The notes: generated by a model not told the origin, from the sequence alone. Numbered from the stretch's first letter, positions 34,491 to 46,640 are shown. The stretch: DNA of 64,000 bases from Cricetomys ansorgei (GCA_026225945.1 JAMJFZ010001815.1:16158501-16222500); one strand, 5' to 3'. Program-made: numbers and translations.

Positions 34491-35464
34491 ATTTCTACAT
34501 TTATTAATCAATTCTTTGAGAATTGCTTTTCACAGAGTAATTATAGTTGACTAATGAAAATATGAAACTGTCCTTTTTAATAGCATATCATCTAAAAATA
34601 TTATGTTACACAAATAAGTAAAATCATCCCTTAAAATTTCTAGTGTAAATTAGTCTTTGTAGACCCAATAATTTATTTTTCATAAATGAAAATAAGAAGT
34701 ATGAGTTTGACAATTATGCTAATTGATGGTGGAATGTTTATAATTTTATATTTCTATATTATAATAGGACAAAGAATACTTAAGACTTATAGAACTACAG
34801 CATTAGATTATGTTTTTAAAATATTTAAAATTTTGATCAGCAAAGTCTAATTACTGTAGTACACTGCCTAGCAAAAGTTATTTTGTGAAAATAAAAATAT
34901 TCAGTCATTGTTGAGTTACTAGTTATAATTTTTTATGAATTTCTCAGCATACCTTATAATCTTCATGTCTTTGTGTTTCTGAAGGAAGTATTCATTTTGT
35001 AGTGTTAAATGCCCTTTTTGTATATCATAGAACATAAAAACAGAAGGAATCTTTCCAGCTTCTTGCAAACAAAACAATTACAACGAGTTGTTCAAACATG
35101 GTGTGTGTGAAATATGCTTACATCATTATCAGTGCTTCAGGTATTCACAGGAATAAATTAGTTACATGAAACTTAAAACAAATTTCAAGAAGTGTTCATC
35201 TCAGGGTTAAAGTTCTTAAAAAATTGATGACATATAACAATAATTTTAGCTGAATTAGAGTCAATAAGTGTACAAACAATTTTTAGTTCTAATGTGACTT
35301 TCACATTGAAAATGTGATATTACTTAATAACTAGTAATTGGTAATTAATTCATTTATAATTAATGTTTAATAAAAAGACTATAACTTGTCCATCACATGT
35401 GTTCTAGTGTATTTTTGTCTCAGTTGCCAATGAGTTAATAGCTCTTAAATATGGGATGATCATG
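34491..35464. other. Unassigned AT-rich sequence
   Basis: Very AT-rich; no repeat family or exon recognised. Confidence 0.45.
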
Positions 35465-36055
35465 ATCACCTGTATAGAGTAACTCCAATTATACTCCATT
35501 GTGAAACTCTCAACTGGTCAAAGTGCAATGACTGGGGAGTGCTTAGCCAGAAAATGGGACAACTCCATGATCCCTTCTCTGTAAGGCTCAGAGAACATCA
35601 TGAAAGGAAAGACAAAAATACTGTAAGAGACAGAAGTTGGGTAGAGCCAATGTGAAACAATGTTTTATGGACATGAACTCAGAGCAGCTTTGGTGGTCTG
35701 CGCAAGAACTTCACAAGATCAAACCAGTAAGTATTCTAGCATGGAGTTGGAAGGGGTTCATAAGCTTTCATACATGAGGAGCTACAGGCTAGTGATGGCT
35801 TCTGGGAAATGAGAGTTATGTTTCCTTAAGGGTGTAGGTCATGGTATGTAGGCCAGGCTCCAATAAATGGCTACACAACCAAAAGTACATGAACAGAAAA
35901 ATTGGAAGTAATGGGTTATAAATTAGTTTTAAAAATAGGACATGAATTTGGAAGGTAGAGAAGTGTAGGTATTTCTCATAAGAGTGAAATAGAGTAGTTG
36001 AGATACACATTATCAAAGCAAAATATATGAAATTCTCAAAGAAATAATAATACTT
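35465..36055 (+). mobile_element. L1 LINE 3' UTR
   Basis: Plus-strand 3' UTR landmarks: 'ctcaactggtcaaagtgcaa' (35509-35528) and 'ggacatgaactcagagcagc' (35669-35688), ending in the A-rich 'gaaattctcaaagaaataat' (36029-36048) as other L1 ends here do. Confidence 0.75.
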
Positions 36056-36914
36056 ACTTTAAAAACTCACAAATCATAGTTGGTAATTGAAAATACATTA
36101 ACTATCTGAGGATTAGTGATTTCTTCCTAAACAAAAAGGTAAAATAATCTGTGAACCTATTAATCACCATTTCTACATAGATAAACTTGCATATTAAAAT
36201 CATCTACTTAGAAATGAGAAAAGCCTATGCGGGCTCTGTATTTGCCACTTCAGTCTCCATGAGCCCATTTGAGCTGTGCTTAGTTGACTTAGTAATTGTA
36301 GACAAAAAATCCTATCATTTAACACATAGTTGCTAAGCATTTACTCATAATTGTAATGGTGCTTTGTAATGTGAATACAGTTCTGATCTTCTACATGTGA
36401 TCATTGCTTTTGTATACTATTCATGAAAAGAAAATCCACACTGCTCTTTAATGACAAAAATTGCACCAGGTCAAAATATGAGTAAGCTATCAGGCTGTTT
36501 CTTATGAACATGTGTAAATGTGTGTGTATGTCCACGCTTGTGTGATTTGTTTGTATGAATCTGGAGGGAAGAAGTGATTGTTTTTCTTAATTATTCTATA
36601 CATTATGTTTTGAAACATTCTCTAAGTGAACTCAAGCTTACATTAAATACAGTTGATGTTTCATTCAAATTTGCAGTTATTTTTCCCATGCATATTTTTC
36701 TTTAAATATTTTTGTCATTTTCCTTAAATAATCTTAATTTGTAAAGCTATCATAGCAGAATTAAGAGTCTTTGTTTTAAATGATTCAGTAGAACTTTAAA
36801 AATCATCCTAATATTTAAAATTGTACTGCTTTGTTAATTTATATTTCTTTAAAGTCACTTTTGATTTGTACCTTATTAATAGAAGAAGCTGGATTAAATT
36901 TAGAATAAAATGAT
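36056..36914. other. Unassigned AT-rich sequence
   Basis: A TG-rich stretch at 36510-36560 might be a B2 remnant on the minus strand, but this is weak. Otherwise nothing recognised. Confidence 0.4.
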
Positions 36915-37790
36915 ATTTAAGCCAGATGGGGCCCCATTTCTGAGAGAGTGAAATAGACACAGGTTTCTGTCCCTAAAAAGCTAACTGCAATTAATATCTT
37001 CTTGCAACAAGAAAAAAAATGTTTTCTCCAATGAAGTCTCATTGGGTAGGCAAATTAACTATATTTCAGGGTAAGCCTCATGTCCATAAATAGTAGGCCA
37101 ATGCAAAATGAAATCAATAATATATTTGTAGAATTTTGTATCATGTTGATTTGTTTGGGAAATTTCACTTTTCAGTTCTATCTTTTTTTTATTTTATTTT
37201 GGGGATTATAATATAATTTCAAATTTTCCCATTACCTTTCTTTCCTCCTAATCCTCTTATATATACCTCCCTACTCTCCTTCAAATCCATGATCTCTTTT
37301 TTATTAATTATCATTTATATGTATATTTGATTATATAAATGAGAATTAATATATTAATGAATGTATGTATTATATATATATATATAAATATGCACACATA
37401 TATATTTGTATATGAAAATGCATATATATTCCTAAATAACATCCTGCTCAGTTCCTATAATGTTACTTGTATGAATGATTTCTGGGCTGACAATTGGTAC
37501 TAAATAATAGTTGGGAAGTCCTTGGGAAGTCCATTTCCCTTGCCTATTTTTGTATTTTGTCTTCTTGGTGTTTTTTTTTTTTTTTTTTTTTGTATACTTT
37601 CTTTGATTTTGTGAGGTTTTGTGTGTATTTCCTGTTAATTTATTCTTTTTTTTTTTTTTAAGAAAGAGATAAAAATGTTTTATGAGCCAGGTAGGTTGGA
37701 AGGATCTGGTAAGTTTGTGAATTGGGGATAGATTTATTAGACTATATTATAAGAAAATTGTGTTTTCAATAAAAAAAAAGTAATGCTGCA
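36915..37790 (+). mobile_element. L1 LINE 3' UTR, split by another L1
   Basis: Plus-strand 3' UTR text ('gtaagcctcatgtccataaa', 37071-37090) runs to about 37185 and resumes from about 37565 to the typical end (tgtgttttcaataaaaaaaa, 37761-37780). The gap is filled by a minus-strand L1 piece. Confidence 0.65.
37190..37560 (-). mobile_element. L1 LINE 3' UTR nested in another L1
   Basis: Minus-strand 3' UTR: 'cccattacctttctttcctc', a TA-rich tract (37365-37400), 'cagttcctataatgttacttgt' (37450-37471) and 'cttgggaagtcc'. The same passage occurs at 26510-26540. Confidence 0.65.
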
Positions 37791-37839
37791 CTCCAGGACA
37801 GACTTCAGGATTAGAAGAAGAGAACAACACAAATCAAAC

Positions 37840-38015
37840 TCTGTCTTTTTGTATTCTTTCTTTGACTTAAGAGATAGAGTAGCCATGAAATTGGGTAGGT
37901 AGGGTATCAAAGAAGGATCTGAGGGAAAGTTGGGTAGAGAAAAGACGGTAGCTAAAATATATTGTATGAAATTCTCAAAAAAAGTGAATTAAAGCATTAA
38001 AAAGGAATCTATTAT
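37840..38015 (+). mobile_element. Second L1 3' end on the same strand
   Basis: Repeats, diverged, the ending of the preceding element (a TTTGTATTCTTTCTTTGA...GAGATA passage, then ggtaggtagggt and 'atattgtatgaaattctcaa' at 37960-37979). Confidence 0.6.
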
Positions 38016-38629
38016 TAATAGTATTTAAGAAGTAATATTTAGATAATTACTTCCTGGATTATGGTATAAATTTTAGTGTATGTTGGAGGAATTAGTACTC
38101 TCTAAATAAAATCAATCATATATGAGAACTTAATGACATTTACATTTGCAAATTGATGATATATAGACATAAATTATGGTCATTACTCAAAATTTGCCTT
38201 CATGGAACTAAACTTGAATTACTACTGTATTGTATATGTTTAAAAATATCGAACAGGTCTCATTTAAGATTTGGATGATGGTAATTATAATGGTATTATT
38301 GTAAAAACCGTTGCAAATTTGACATGTTGACATTTTGATCTCTGTATGAAATACACACAGCAAGATGTTTTATGCTTTAATCTCTTTATGACTGGAATAA
38401 ATTGTAACACATACCAAAGGAATTTGAAATATCTCTAATGATAAAATGATAGTCAATCGTACTTTTGTAAATACTAATTATACATATAGATAAACATTCA
38501 TTAACTTATTTATCAATATTTTCAGCACCTAGTGTATACATGCCACTAAACTTGCTGTTTTGATGTGTATCATGATGAAAATCTAGTAGCTGTAATTCAG
38601 ATCCCAGGAGAGTTTTTGTGTTTACATCT
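38016..38629. other. Unassigned AT-rich sequence
   Basis: Nothing recognised. Confidence 0.45.
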
Positions 38630-38950
38630 CTCTCACTCTCCATTGTGATAAACATATACAAACATACATATATGACACTACTCACAATAGCCGAAATTTA
38701 AAATTAACCTGTCCTCAGTACATGAAAAGACAAATGAATTATATTGCTTAATAGCGTGCCATCCAAGCATAAACAAAGCCAACTTCTATTATCTGTTTTT
38801 AAATTAATAGAGCTACAGAGACGTACAGTGAAATAAGTCAGACATGGAAAAAAAATGTTACAGTCAGAGTTGGAATTTCTGAAAATATTATCCCACAGTA
38901 GTGAGAAATACAACAGAGGTCACTAGAAACTTAAGAAGAAAGAGTGTTGT
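38630..38950 (+). mobile_element. Old L1 fragment (ORF2 C-terminus)
   Basis: 'actcacaatagccgaaattt' (38680-38699) and 'tgaaataagtcagacatgga' (38829-38848) match the end of ORF2 of old L1s. Confidence 0.6.
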
Positions 38951-39507
38951 CAACATTAACGCATTGAGTATGAATGAATCAGTATGCTGAGAATAGAACC
39001 TTCTTCCTTAATTTTATAGGTACCACTCAGGATATTGGAGTCCTAGATGAATTGAAAAGGAGCAGGAGAAAATATTTCCATGTGGCCCACAAACTTGAAC
39101 CCTCTATAAAACATCACGTCATAGGGAGATACAGTCTTTGTGGATTTACACCACTTACCCTCTAAGTTATTCATCCCGGGATGGAAGCACTGGGTCCCTC
39201 TTGTTTTGAATCTGCTATTATCTAGGACTGAGCAGTAGATACTTTACATACCGTTCAGTTTCAGGTGGCTATTTGGGGGGCTCTCTCGTCCCAGTTGTTT
39301 GGTCTTCTAAGACTATTGTTGTGAAGAGACACCATTGCCACAGCAACTATTGTAAAGGAAAGCATTTGACTGTGGTTAGCTTACAGGTTCAGAGATTTAG
39401 TCCATTATCATCATTGCAGGAAGCATGGCAAAACTCAGGCAGACATGATAATGAAGAAGGAGCCAAGTGTTCTACATCTGTATTTGCAGACAACAAGAAG
39501 AGAGAAA

Positions 39508-40525
39508 TGTAGAGGAATAGGCCTGTGTCAAAGCTAAGAAGGGTTTATATTCCAGTGTTCTATACAAAGGAATCACATTCAGAGGCCTATGTGGTCCAGA
39601 TGGAATATAGAAAGAAATTAAGAATGTTGGTAATTGATCCAGTAACACAGTGGTAGCAAACATGTTTAAGCCCAGTATTCAGAAGGCATTGGTGGTCCAC
39701 ACCTTTAATCCCTAACACAGACACAGAGTGTGGAAGCAGACACAGGAAGCAGAGCTCAGAAAGAGTATGATGCAAGAAGTGATGTCTGAAATCAGTCAGT
39801 GAAGGACAGGCAAAGTGACTAATAAAAAGAAGAGTTAGCAGAGTGATTCAGCATGAGGACACACTCTCAAGTATAAAAGCAGGCTCTCAGCTCAGAGCAG
39901 TGTCAGTAACAGCAGATAGTACGGAGCAATTATAGCAGTCAGGCATCAGACACAGTCAGTATGAGGGGAGCAGTCTGAAGCAGGGGACTGACATAGAGAC
40001 AGGACAAGACATAGAGACAATGAAGTGGTCTTACTGAGGATAATGCAGAGAGGTTGACTGAGGCAGTATGGAGCAGTGAGTTACATAAGCAGCTAGACTG
40101 GAAGAGACACAGACATAGCTTGGCAGAAACAGTCAGTATCAGATGGAAAGTGTGAGTCAGTTAGAAGCCAAGCAGAACAATTCAATCAGAGGCCATCAGA
40201 GAATTAGCCAGAGTCTGCCAGAGTCAAAAGAGTTCAATCAGAAACAGTCATATGGCTCAGAAGATCAGTTAAAACTAGGCCAGGCAGTGTACAGAAGAGT
40301 CTAAGTCAGAACAATGAGTGAGTTGAGTTGAACCAGCAGAGTCATAGTTCAGAGGGAGCTAGTCAGAGTAGCTCAGTCAGCTGTGAGTCTCCATGGTTGA
40401 ATAGATTGTACAGAGATTTAAATATTCTAGATTCTATAGAGGCTAAAAAGTTCCAGGACTCCAGACAAAGAATAAGCTGTCTTTGAAACTGAATCTATAG
40501 CTACATGTGATGAATCTATGCTACA
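39508..40525 (+). mobile_element. Full-length CAG-skewed solo LTR (ERVK-type) with 6 bp target duplication
   Basis: The 1018 bp unit begins tgtagaggaataggcctgtg and ends tgaatctatgctaca. The hexamer gagaaa flanks it on both sides (39502-39507, 40526-40531), as expected for class II integration. It carries a B1-like stretch ('ccacacctttaatcc', 39695-39709), a TATA box tataaa at 39872-39877, then some 400 bp rich in CAGTCAGA/GAGTCAGA words, and an 'agaataagct' signal near the 3' end. It is the best reference for the family; other copies are at 1941, 13479, 24691, 28385, 30003 and 48935. No protein-coding capacity. Confidence 0.92.
39872..39877 (+). promoter_or_regulatory. TATA box of the CAG-skewed LTR
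   Basis: tataaa in 'caagtataaaagcaggctct'. The complementary motif is kept at the equivalent place in the minus-strand copies (near 28850 and 30665), which supports it as the family promoter. Confidence 0.6.
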
Positions 40526-40690
40526 GAGAAAGACACTAGGCAAGGCTGGTTTTTCTGAAACTTCTAAGCCCACCCACAGTAACATGCTTACTTCAACAAA
40601 TCCATAACTACTCCAACAAGGCCATACCTCCTAATAGTACCACTCGCTGTGAACTCATGGGGACCATTTTTATTCAAGCTACCATGGCTA

Positions 40691-42559
40691 ACATAATTTC
40701 CTTTTATAATCATAAATACATTGATTTTCTAAAAAACCCCTGTCAATTTAAGGATATGTCTAAAATGGGCAAAATAAATACATAGACTTATTTAAATGGT
40801 TTCTGGAGGTCACGGAATGTAGTGAGAGAGGGGACATAGTGGATGGAAGAAAGTGGGGGAATGATTGTATTGGTTCTGAAGTTTCTTGTTGGATATGAAA
40901 AATATAAAACTTATTATTAGAGTCATTGATGGGCATTTAGGAGGATTCTGACAACTATTAATTTTGAGATATGTGTATCATAAAATATAAATCAAAAAAG
41001 AGATAGGAATCATACTTTTAACAAAAATTTGCATTATAAACACAAGCATATACACATAAAGTGAATTAGGAAACTTTAGAGGGAACAAAATATGATGAGA
41101 GCAAGAGAACAAGGAATCAACACATACAGAAATTATTAATGTTGGTACATCTTGGGAATTTATTTTCTATTTCAATTCAATGAGGCCATTGGAAAATATA
41201 TGAATTAAGCAAGATAGAGAAAATAATACAGCCAAAATTTAATCTTGTTATAAAGGACTACATTGCATATAGCAGAAAGATGTAGCATTTACAGAAAGTT
41301 ATGTGTCTCTAAAGCAATCAGTATGTTTTTAAGAGATCTGGGGTGTGTGTGAAAAACTTGTATCAAAGGCAGTAAATTCAACAATAAAAGCATCCTCATG
41401 AGCATGAGTTTATAGACTGTTTTACATAGTATTTCTTTTCAATACTGATTGCAAGCAATGCTCATAATTGAACATTCACAATATTCTTATATGTATATAT
41501 GTGTTATATATATGCTAATATATGTTATAGATAATATAAACATTTTTGCTTTTTGTTCATATATGTGAATGTAAAAACCCTGAAGTTCATATTTTGTAGA
41601 GTAGTAATCATTCTTGTGACCCAGGTCTATACATTTTTAAATTGACATGAGAATCAAGAGCATCATGGATTCAAGGCTTGTGAGGGTTACATAGGCAGAT
41701 AATGTTTCAAAACTATACAAATTACTATTTCCAGATGCCCCATTTTAACATGCTAATGATAATATGTAAATTGCATTTCCATGTGAAACCATAGTGTATT
41801 TCCTTATGATCATGTATGTTCTAGCTAAAGATTACTATATCAGGTGTATTAGAAACTTAGACACTTTTTTGTTTTACAAAATATATCCATTTTATTTTTG
41901 TATTAAGAAGTTTTGAATGTGTGATGGCTTCACACCATTTTGTAAATACAATGCAAAAGCAAAAAAGAAAAATATATTATTGACATTTTTATGCAAGATA
42001 AAAGTTTTTAAAATATTTCAAAGGTGAGATTATATAATTTGCACACCACATATTATCATTTAGAATTGTGTGACGGTCATCAATGATATTAAGATATAGA
42101 TATTAACATTAAGTTTAGATTATCTAAATTTGTGTCAAAGAGCAATCATTTCTCCATGAAGAACTGAAAATATGTACACTGGGGAAAGTTCTTTCATAAT
42201 TTTCCATAGTTTGTATTGACAATTATAAAAGTCATTAAAATAATGTATTTTTTCAGGAAATTTTAGATTTTTTTGTTGGTACAATTAGACTACATTAAAG
42301 AGAAGAGTATAGAAACTATATGCCTTATACAAAATATTTTTATGATGATCTTCAAAAGTTATTTTGAGAGGGACTTATCATGAAGGTCGTTAAAGAGTCA
42401 ACACTGATCATTTAAGATTTTTGTGACAGTTTTATTCTTATTTACTAAATTCTTTAAAATGTTATATTTGTCACATGTTCCATGAACTATAAATTATGAC
42501 AGGTAAGTTGATAAATACATATGGATGCTGATATAATACATCGATTTTCAAAATAGAGT
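40691..42559. other. Mostly unassigned AT-rich sequence with a B1-like remnant
   Basis: A diverged B1-like stretch lies at about 41620-41705 ('ggattcaaggcttgtgaggg', 'caaaactatacaaa'). A small TA/TG tract is at 41488-41530. The rest is unrecognised. Confidence 0.4.
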
Positions 42560-42731
42560 TTCCATATTTTACATTTTTATATTCTTTGTTTAAATGTTTT
42601 TAATTCAAATAGAATTACATCAACTTAAGCATTCCATTTCCTCACATTAGTCCCTATCAGGTACCCTTCCTCCAACCTCTTCCACAGGTCCCTTCTTTAA
42701 GTTGATATCCTTTTTATTTTGATTATTATTG

Positions 42732-42773
<42 letters not shown>

Positions 42774-42875
42774 ACACCAATAAACACATGCATATATATG
42801 TATGTGTATGCATACACACACCCACATATATATTTAACATGTATTTTATTTGCTTTTTTTATTTTAGGTAATATA
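42560..42875 (-). mobile_element. L1 LINE 3' UTR, minus strand
   Basis: 'taccctt cctccaacctctt' (42662-42680) and 'ctttaagttgatatcctttt' are typical minus-strand 3' UTR text, followed by a (CA)n/(TA)n tract. Confidence 0.65.
42734..42778. repeat. (AC)n microsatellite
   Basis: About 21 AC units with an ATAC interruption, inside the L1 3' UTR. Confidence 0.95.
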
Positions 42876-42955
42876 GAAACATTATTTCAATGTTCATATA
42901 GGGGACTTGGAAAAGTACATCCTTTTTCTCTAAAGGAAAAGAAGTGGTCAGTAAT

Positions 42956-43297
42956 TGTGGACGCCCGCCTCGCCTGCAAGGAAGATGCCGCACACAGGAT
43001 TCTTCTGATTCACACTTTATTGAGGACAGCAGTTCAATTAAGTGTTGAGAGCGAAAAGACCCTGATTGCAAAAGGCACCCTGCTTATATAGAGCATAGGG
43101 CTACGTGACCGTCAATGATTGGATACTCATCCAGACCCTCATTAGCATGGAGGGAGGCGGCAAGGACTGCTCACCTGTGCCTGCGCTGTAACTTGTTTAC
43201 TCCAAATGCAAGCAATTACTCCAAATGCGAGCAAGAAGAACCTGGAAGCAGGAAACCGGCGCCATCTTGTAATGGCGTTTCAACTCGGCTCCCAACA
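42956..43297 (-). mobile_element. IAP-like (ERVK) solo LTR, minus strand
   Basis: The 342 bp unit begins tgtggacgcccgcc and ends gctcccaaca; reversed, it has the same ends as the copy at 31165-31522. A perfect 6 bp duplication agtaat flanks it (42950-42955, 43298-43303). On the minus strand: AATAAA (complement at 43016-43021), a TATA box (complement of tatata at 43085-43090) and 'aagatggcgcc' (complement near 43258-43268). U3 has a 19 bp tandem duplication (43197-43215, 43216-43234) not in the sister LTR. The four or so open frames here are chance readings of the LTR. Confidence 0.93.
43197..43234 (-). repeat. 19 bp tandem duplication in the IAP-like U3
   Basis: ttactccaaatgcaagcaa followed by ttactccaaatgcgagcaa, one substitution apart. 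Confidence 0.92.
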
Positions 43298-43303
43298 AGT
43301 AAT

Positions 43304-45185
43304 ATTTTTGAACACTTTTGTAGGTGTCTGTGGTCTTTCATCTTACCTCCTGATGGACAGCTGGAGCTCATGCTGTAGCATATGGAGTATAGTGTTAAGA
43401 GTTTACAATACATTCAGACTGGTAAGCACGGATTCCCATGTCTAATTCTCTAACTGAATCATGATTACACAATATATTTTAACTTTGTGTTTTAGCCTTC
43501 TCTGTTGTGCAGGAAGATGAAATTACCACAGTGGTTATGCACTTAGTAATTGTATAGTGTATCAATTACTCAATGATATTAACTAGTTTTTTGCTTGTAT
43601 TCAATGTAAAGTTTGAAATGGGTTATAATATGCAATAAAATAATAATCTAGAATCTACACCATAAACCACTTTAACTCACAGAACATATTGCTACATGCT
43701 AATACTACTACTAATAAAAATAAACATTGTTTAAAACATGTATGAAATAGTTTCATTCATGCTAATATTTATGTGTATTTAAAATTTTATACTTTTTGGG
43801 CAACTTTCACTTTATTTTATTTACAGATTTTCTTCTGGGAACCAAAAGGAGATTGTTTTTCCCATTTCTTTGTAGTTATCGAATATCAATTGTTTGTTTG
43901 CTTCTAAGTCTATACACTACTTAATAAAATGTCAAGTAATTATGAACTGCAAAAGTTCCATGCCTGGAAAGTATTATACTGGCCAATGGAATGTGGTAAG
44001 TACATTGTTTTTTATTATGACTGGCAGTAATTATAATCAAGGAGCAAAGATATTTTTATAAACGTAGACAGAAGTGCTCGCTTAAAAGCTGCATGGCATA
44101 TGAAGATTTATGAATGCATGTGCTAACCTGAAAGGTAGTTTGGGCTAAAATAGATGACACTCAAGTACTTCCTGTTAGAAGTAAGAAAATGTGTTAATTG
44201 CATTTAATATAGTTTATTTCACTGTAGTCAACACAGGCCATCTGTCCACAACAGCTGCCTTTTAGTGATTTCAGCAAAACGATTGAGTGTATATATTTTA
44301 AGGGCAAGCACAAATGAAATGTGCCAAACAGCCTGCATCAATTTTAGACTAAAGAAGTACAAGGTAAATAAATTAAAAAAAAAAAATTTATACCAGCAAA
44401 ATTTTGTCTTGGCACAAGGAGAAACTTTTTTGAAGAGTACCTATTAATAAACTACTTAAAAGTGAACTCTATGAAAGTCTGGTGTAAAGGCAATCAAAGC
44501 TGAGACCTGAAATCCTTGAGTAATATGTAAGACAAAATGTAGGTGTTTGATAAGAATTGAGAGTAGTGTAGAGGAAGAGAAGCCAGCCAAAGAGGAAGCG
44601 AGCATATCAAGACAAGGGCGTATGAGAGTAAAATGGTCTGAAGGTATTTTGAAGAACCAAAGTACTAATTATTTGATATGTGATTAAGCATTTGGTGAGT
44701 ATCTCAGATCACCCAACACTTTCTGAACTCATGCGAGAACTTGCTGACGACTTGATAATTTTGTTTCCTGACTATCAAGGACAATCTTATGTTGTTGGCA
44801 TGGCTCAGGGAAGAATTTAAATGGAAAGTATTGTGTTTTGTCAGACTTGCACCTGGATTAATCTGGGAGTACAGAGAACGCTTAGAAAAAAAAAAATAAC
44901 TAGTTACATGGAGCCTCCTCAAAAACAAATGAACTTTATTATACGTCCAAGTTAATATTATTTATTTAACTATATTCAGTAGGTCCAGTCATTCTAAGGG
45001 GAAAATGACTCATGTGTCACTCAGTTGTGTTACTCACTAAGGAAAATTTTAAAAATATATAGTTCCTGGATGTTTGTTTTGTTTTCACATTTTTTTTTAG
45101 TCATTTCATATATCTTAGTGAATAAAGAACAGCAAAAAATGCTAATACAAATATTTAATTCTGGTGAGGATATCTAGACAAAAAA
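43304..45185. other. Unassigned AT-rich sequence
   Basis: No repeat family or exon recognised. Open frames at 44265-44447 and 44704-44928 have no domain. Confidence 0.42.
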
Positions 45186-45189
45186 TAAA

Positions 45190-45500
45190 GAAGTGGGATT
45201 GGGAAGATACATGGGTCAATAAAGTGCTTGCACTGACAACACGAAGACCAGGGTTCAATCTCCAGTATTTTGCCGTCTCACATGTGTCTCTTTGTACATA
45301 TAATCCCAGTGATAGGGAGGTAGACAAATGAGGATCCTCGGACTTGTCCCTCCCTATACTAGCCTTAGCAATGTGTTCTTGGTTCTTTGAGAATGCTTGT
45401 TTGTAAAAACAATGTGGATGGCCCCTAATTAATGATACATGACACTGACCTCCAGCTCCTATACATGCAACATTTACCCACAAATACCCAATGCAAATCC
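45190..45500 (+). mobile_element. B4 SINE (ID-B1 composite)
   Basis: An ID/B2-like head ('agtgcttgcactgacaacac' at 45222-45241, 'agggttcaatctccag') is joined to a B1-like part (45300-45420) and the tail 'tgacctccagctcctataca'. This is the known B4 layout. A 132-codon minus frame (45142-45540) is antisense to it and not a gene. Confidence 0.72.
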
Positions 45501-45828
45501 CTTCATGAAACAAAACAAAAAACAAAGAACAAATAAACATAACTGAGCGCTTAGCACACTGGTATGATACTATGTGATAAATGACAGTTTGATAATGTAG
45601 TGTTAGGGAAATAATATAAGTTTAACTTGAGTAAAACGGAAAGGAATACAGTGTTAAAATTTTTAAATCTGTTAAGGAAAGATCCGGATATTCACGAAAG
45701 CTGGGTGTCATTTTCGTGTAGATGTTTCAGAAATAAATAAAAAAAGTCTAGAAACTTAAATAATGAGATCTCCTTTATGTTAATTTCCTCTTCTGATATG
45801 TAATCAAATATGTAAGTACTAGGCAATT

Positions 45829-45867
<39 letters not shown>

Positions 45868-46640
45868 ATTTTATTTTATTTCATTTTATCTAATAGATAA
45901 AAATACAGAATAAGAGAATAAGATTTGGAATGTTTTACCCAAACTATTGATCTCTGCTTTGTACAATGTCATATATTGTGCAAACTTTCTAGATTTTCAT
46001 CTTCTTATTTATTGATCACAAATTAAATAATTAGATATTATTTGGGTTCTTGTCTCATTTAATTTCAGAGTCACTCAGGAAGGTAAGATACAGCATGTGA
46101 AGTGTTTCCTAATTTCTTCAATCTCCATTAATTAGTATAAAACTGAAAAGTACTCAGAAATTCCAGATTAAATATCAGAACATAGGAAAAAGAATTCATG
46201 TGTTTACTCATTCACTTCAGCGTAGAACAATTTTCATACGTTCAGCCCTGAAGGTATGCAGCTATAGACACATCCATGAGTGTCCTTAAAAAAGTGATCA
46301 CTCAAAGAAGAAACTCGTGAATTATGCATGCCTACAAGAGAATACTGAATAAAGTTTTATGGAAGCATGCAGAAACAATCATTCCACAAATGTTGGAAGT
46401 TAGGGAATCTGCAAATATAAAATTAAATTTAGACAGTTTTCTTGAGTAAGAAAAATTACTTTTGGTGAAGGACATAGTTGTCAAGCCACTAAATTAGACA
46501 AATTAGGGTTATAATTTGATCAAAAGCTAAGTCAAATGAATATCATTAATGATTCAGATGTTTAGCTTGGTGTGAGGGATGAATGAATTAGAAACAAATG
46601 GAGTCTGAGATTATAGGCAAACATTTAATGAATTTTATTA
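45501..46640. other. Unassigned sequence with a microsatellite
   Basis: AT-rich; only the TG tract at 45831-45866 is recognised. Confidence 0.45.
45831..45866. repeat. (TG)n microsatellite
   Basis: Fifteen TG units, then TATGTG. Confidence 0.95.

Larger units (their letters stand above)
39295..40690 (+). mobile_element. Interspersed rodent repeat ('caagttgacaaaactagcc' family), split by an LTR
   Basis: The left part (39295-39507) follows the family start (tgtgaagagacaccattgcc, 39320-39339; a 'ttagcttacaggttcagag' stretch). The right part (40526-40690) resumes after the LTR at 39508-40525 with 'ctaagcccacccacagtaac' and 'aaggccatacctcctaatag'. Same family as 22905-23265. No coding capacity. 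Confidence 0.65.

Noticed and set aside
42729..43091. 120-codon frame beginning in His-Thr repeats
   Set aside because: It joins a (CA)n tract to the reverse of an LTR.
45142..45540. 132-codon minus-strand frame
   Set aside because: Antisense to a B4 SINE.
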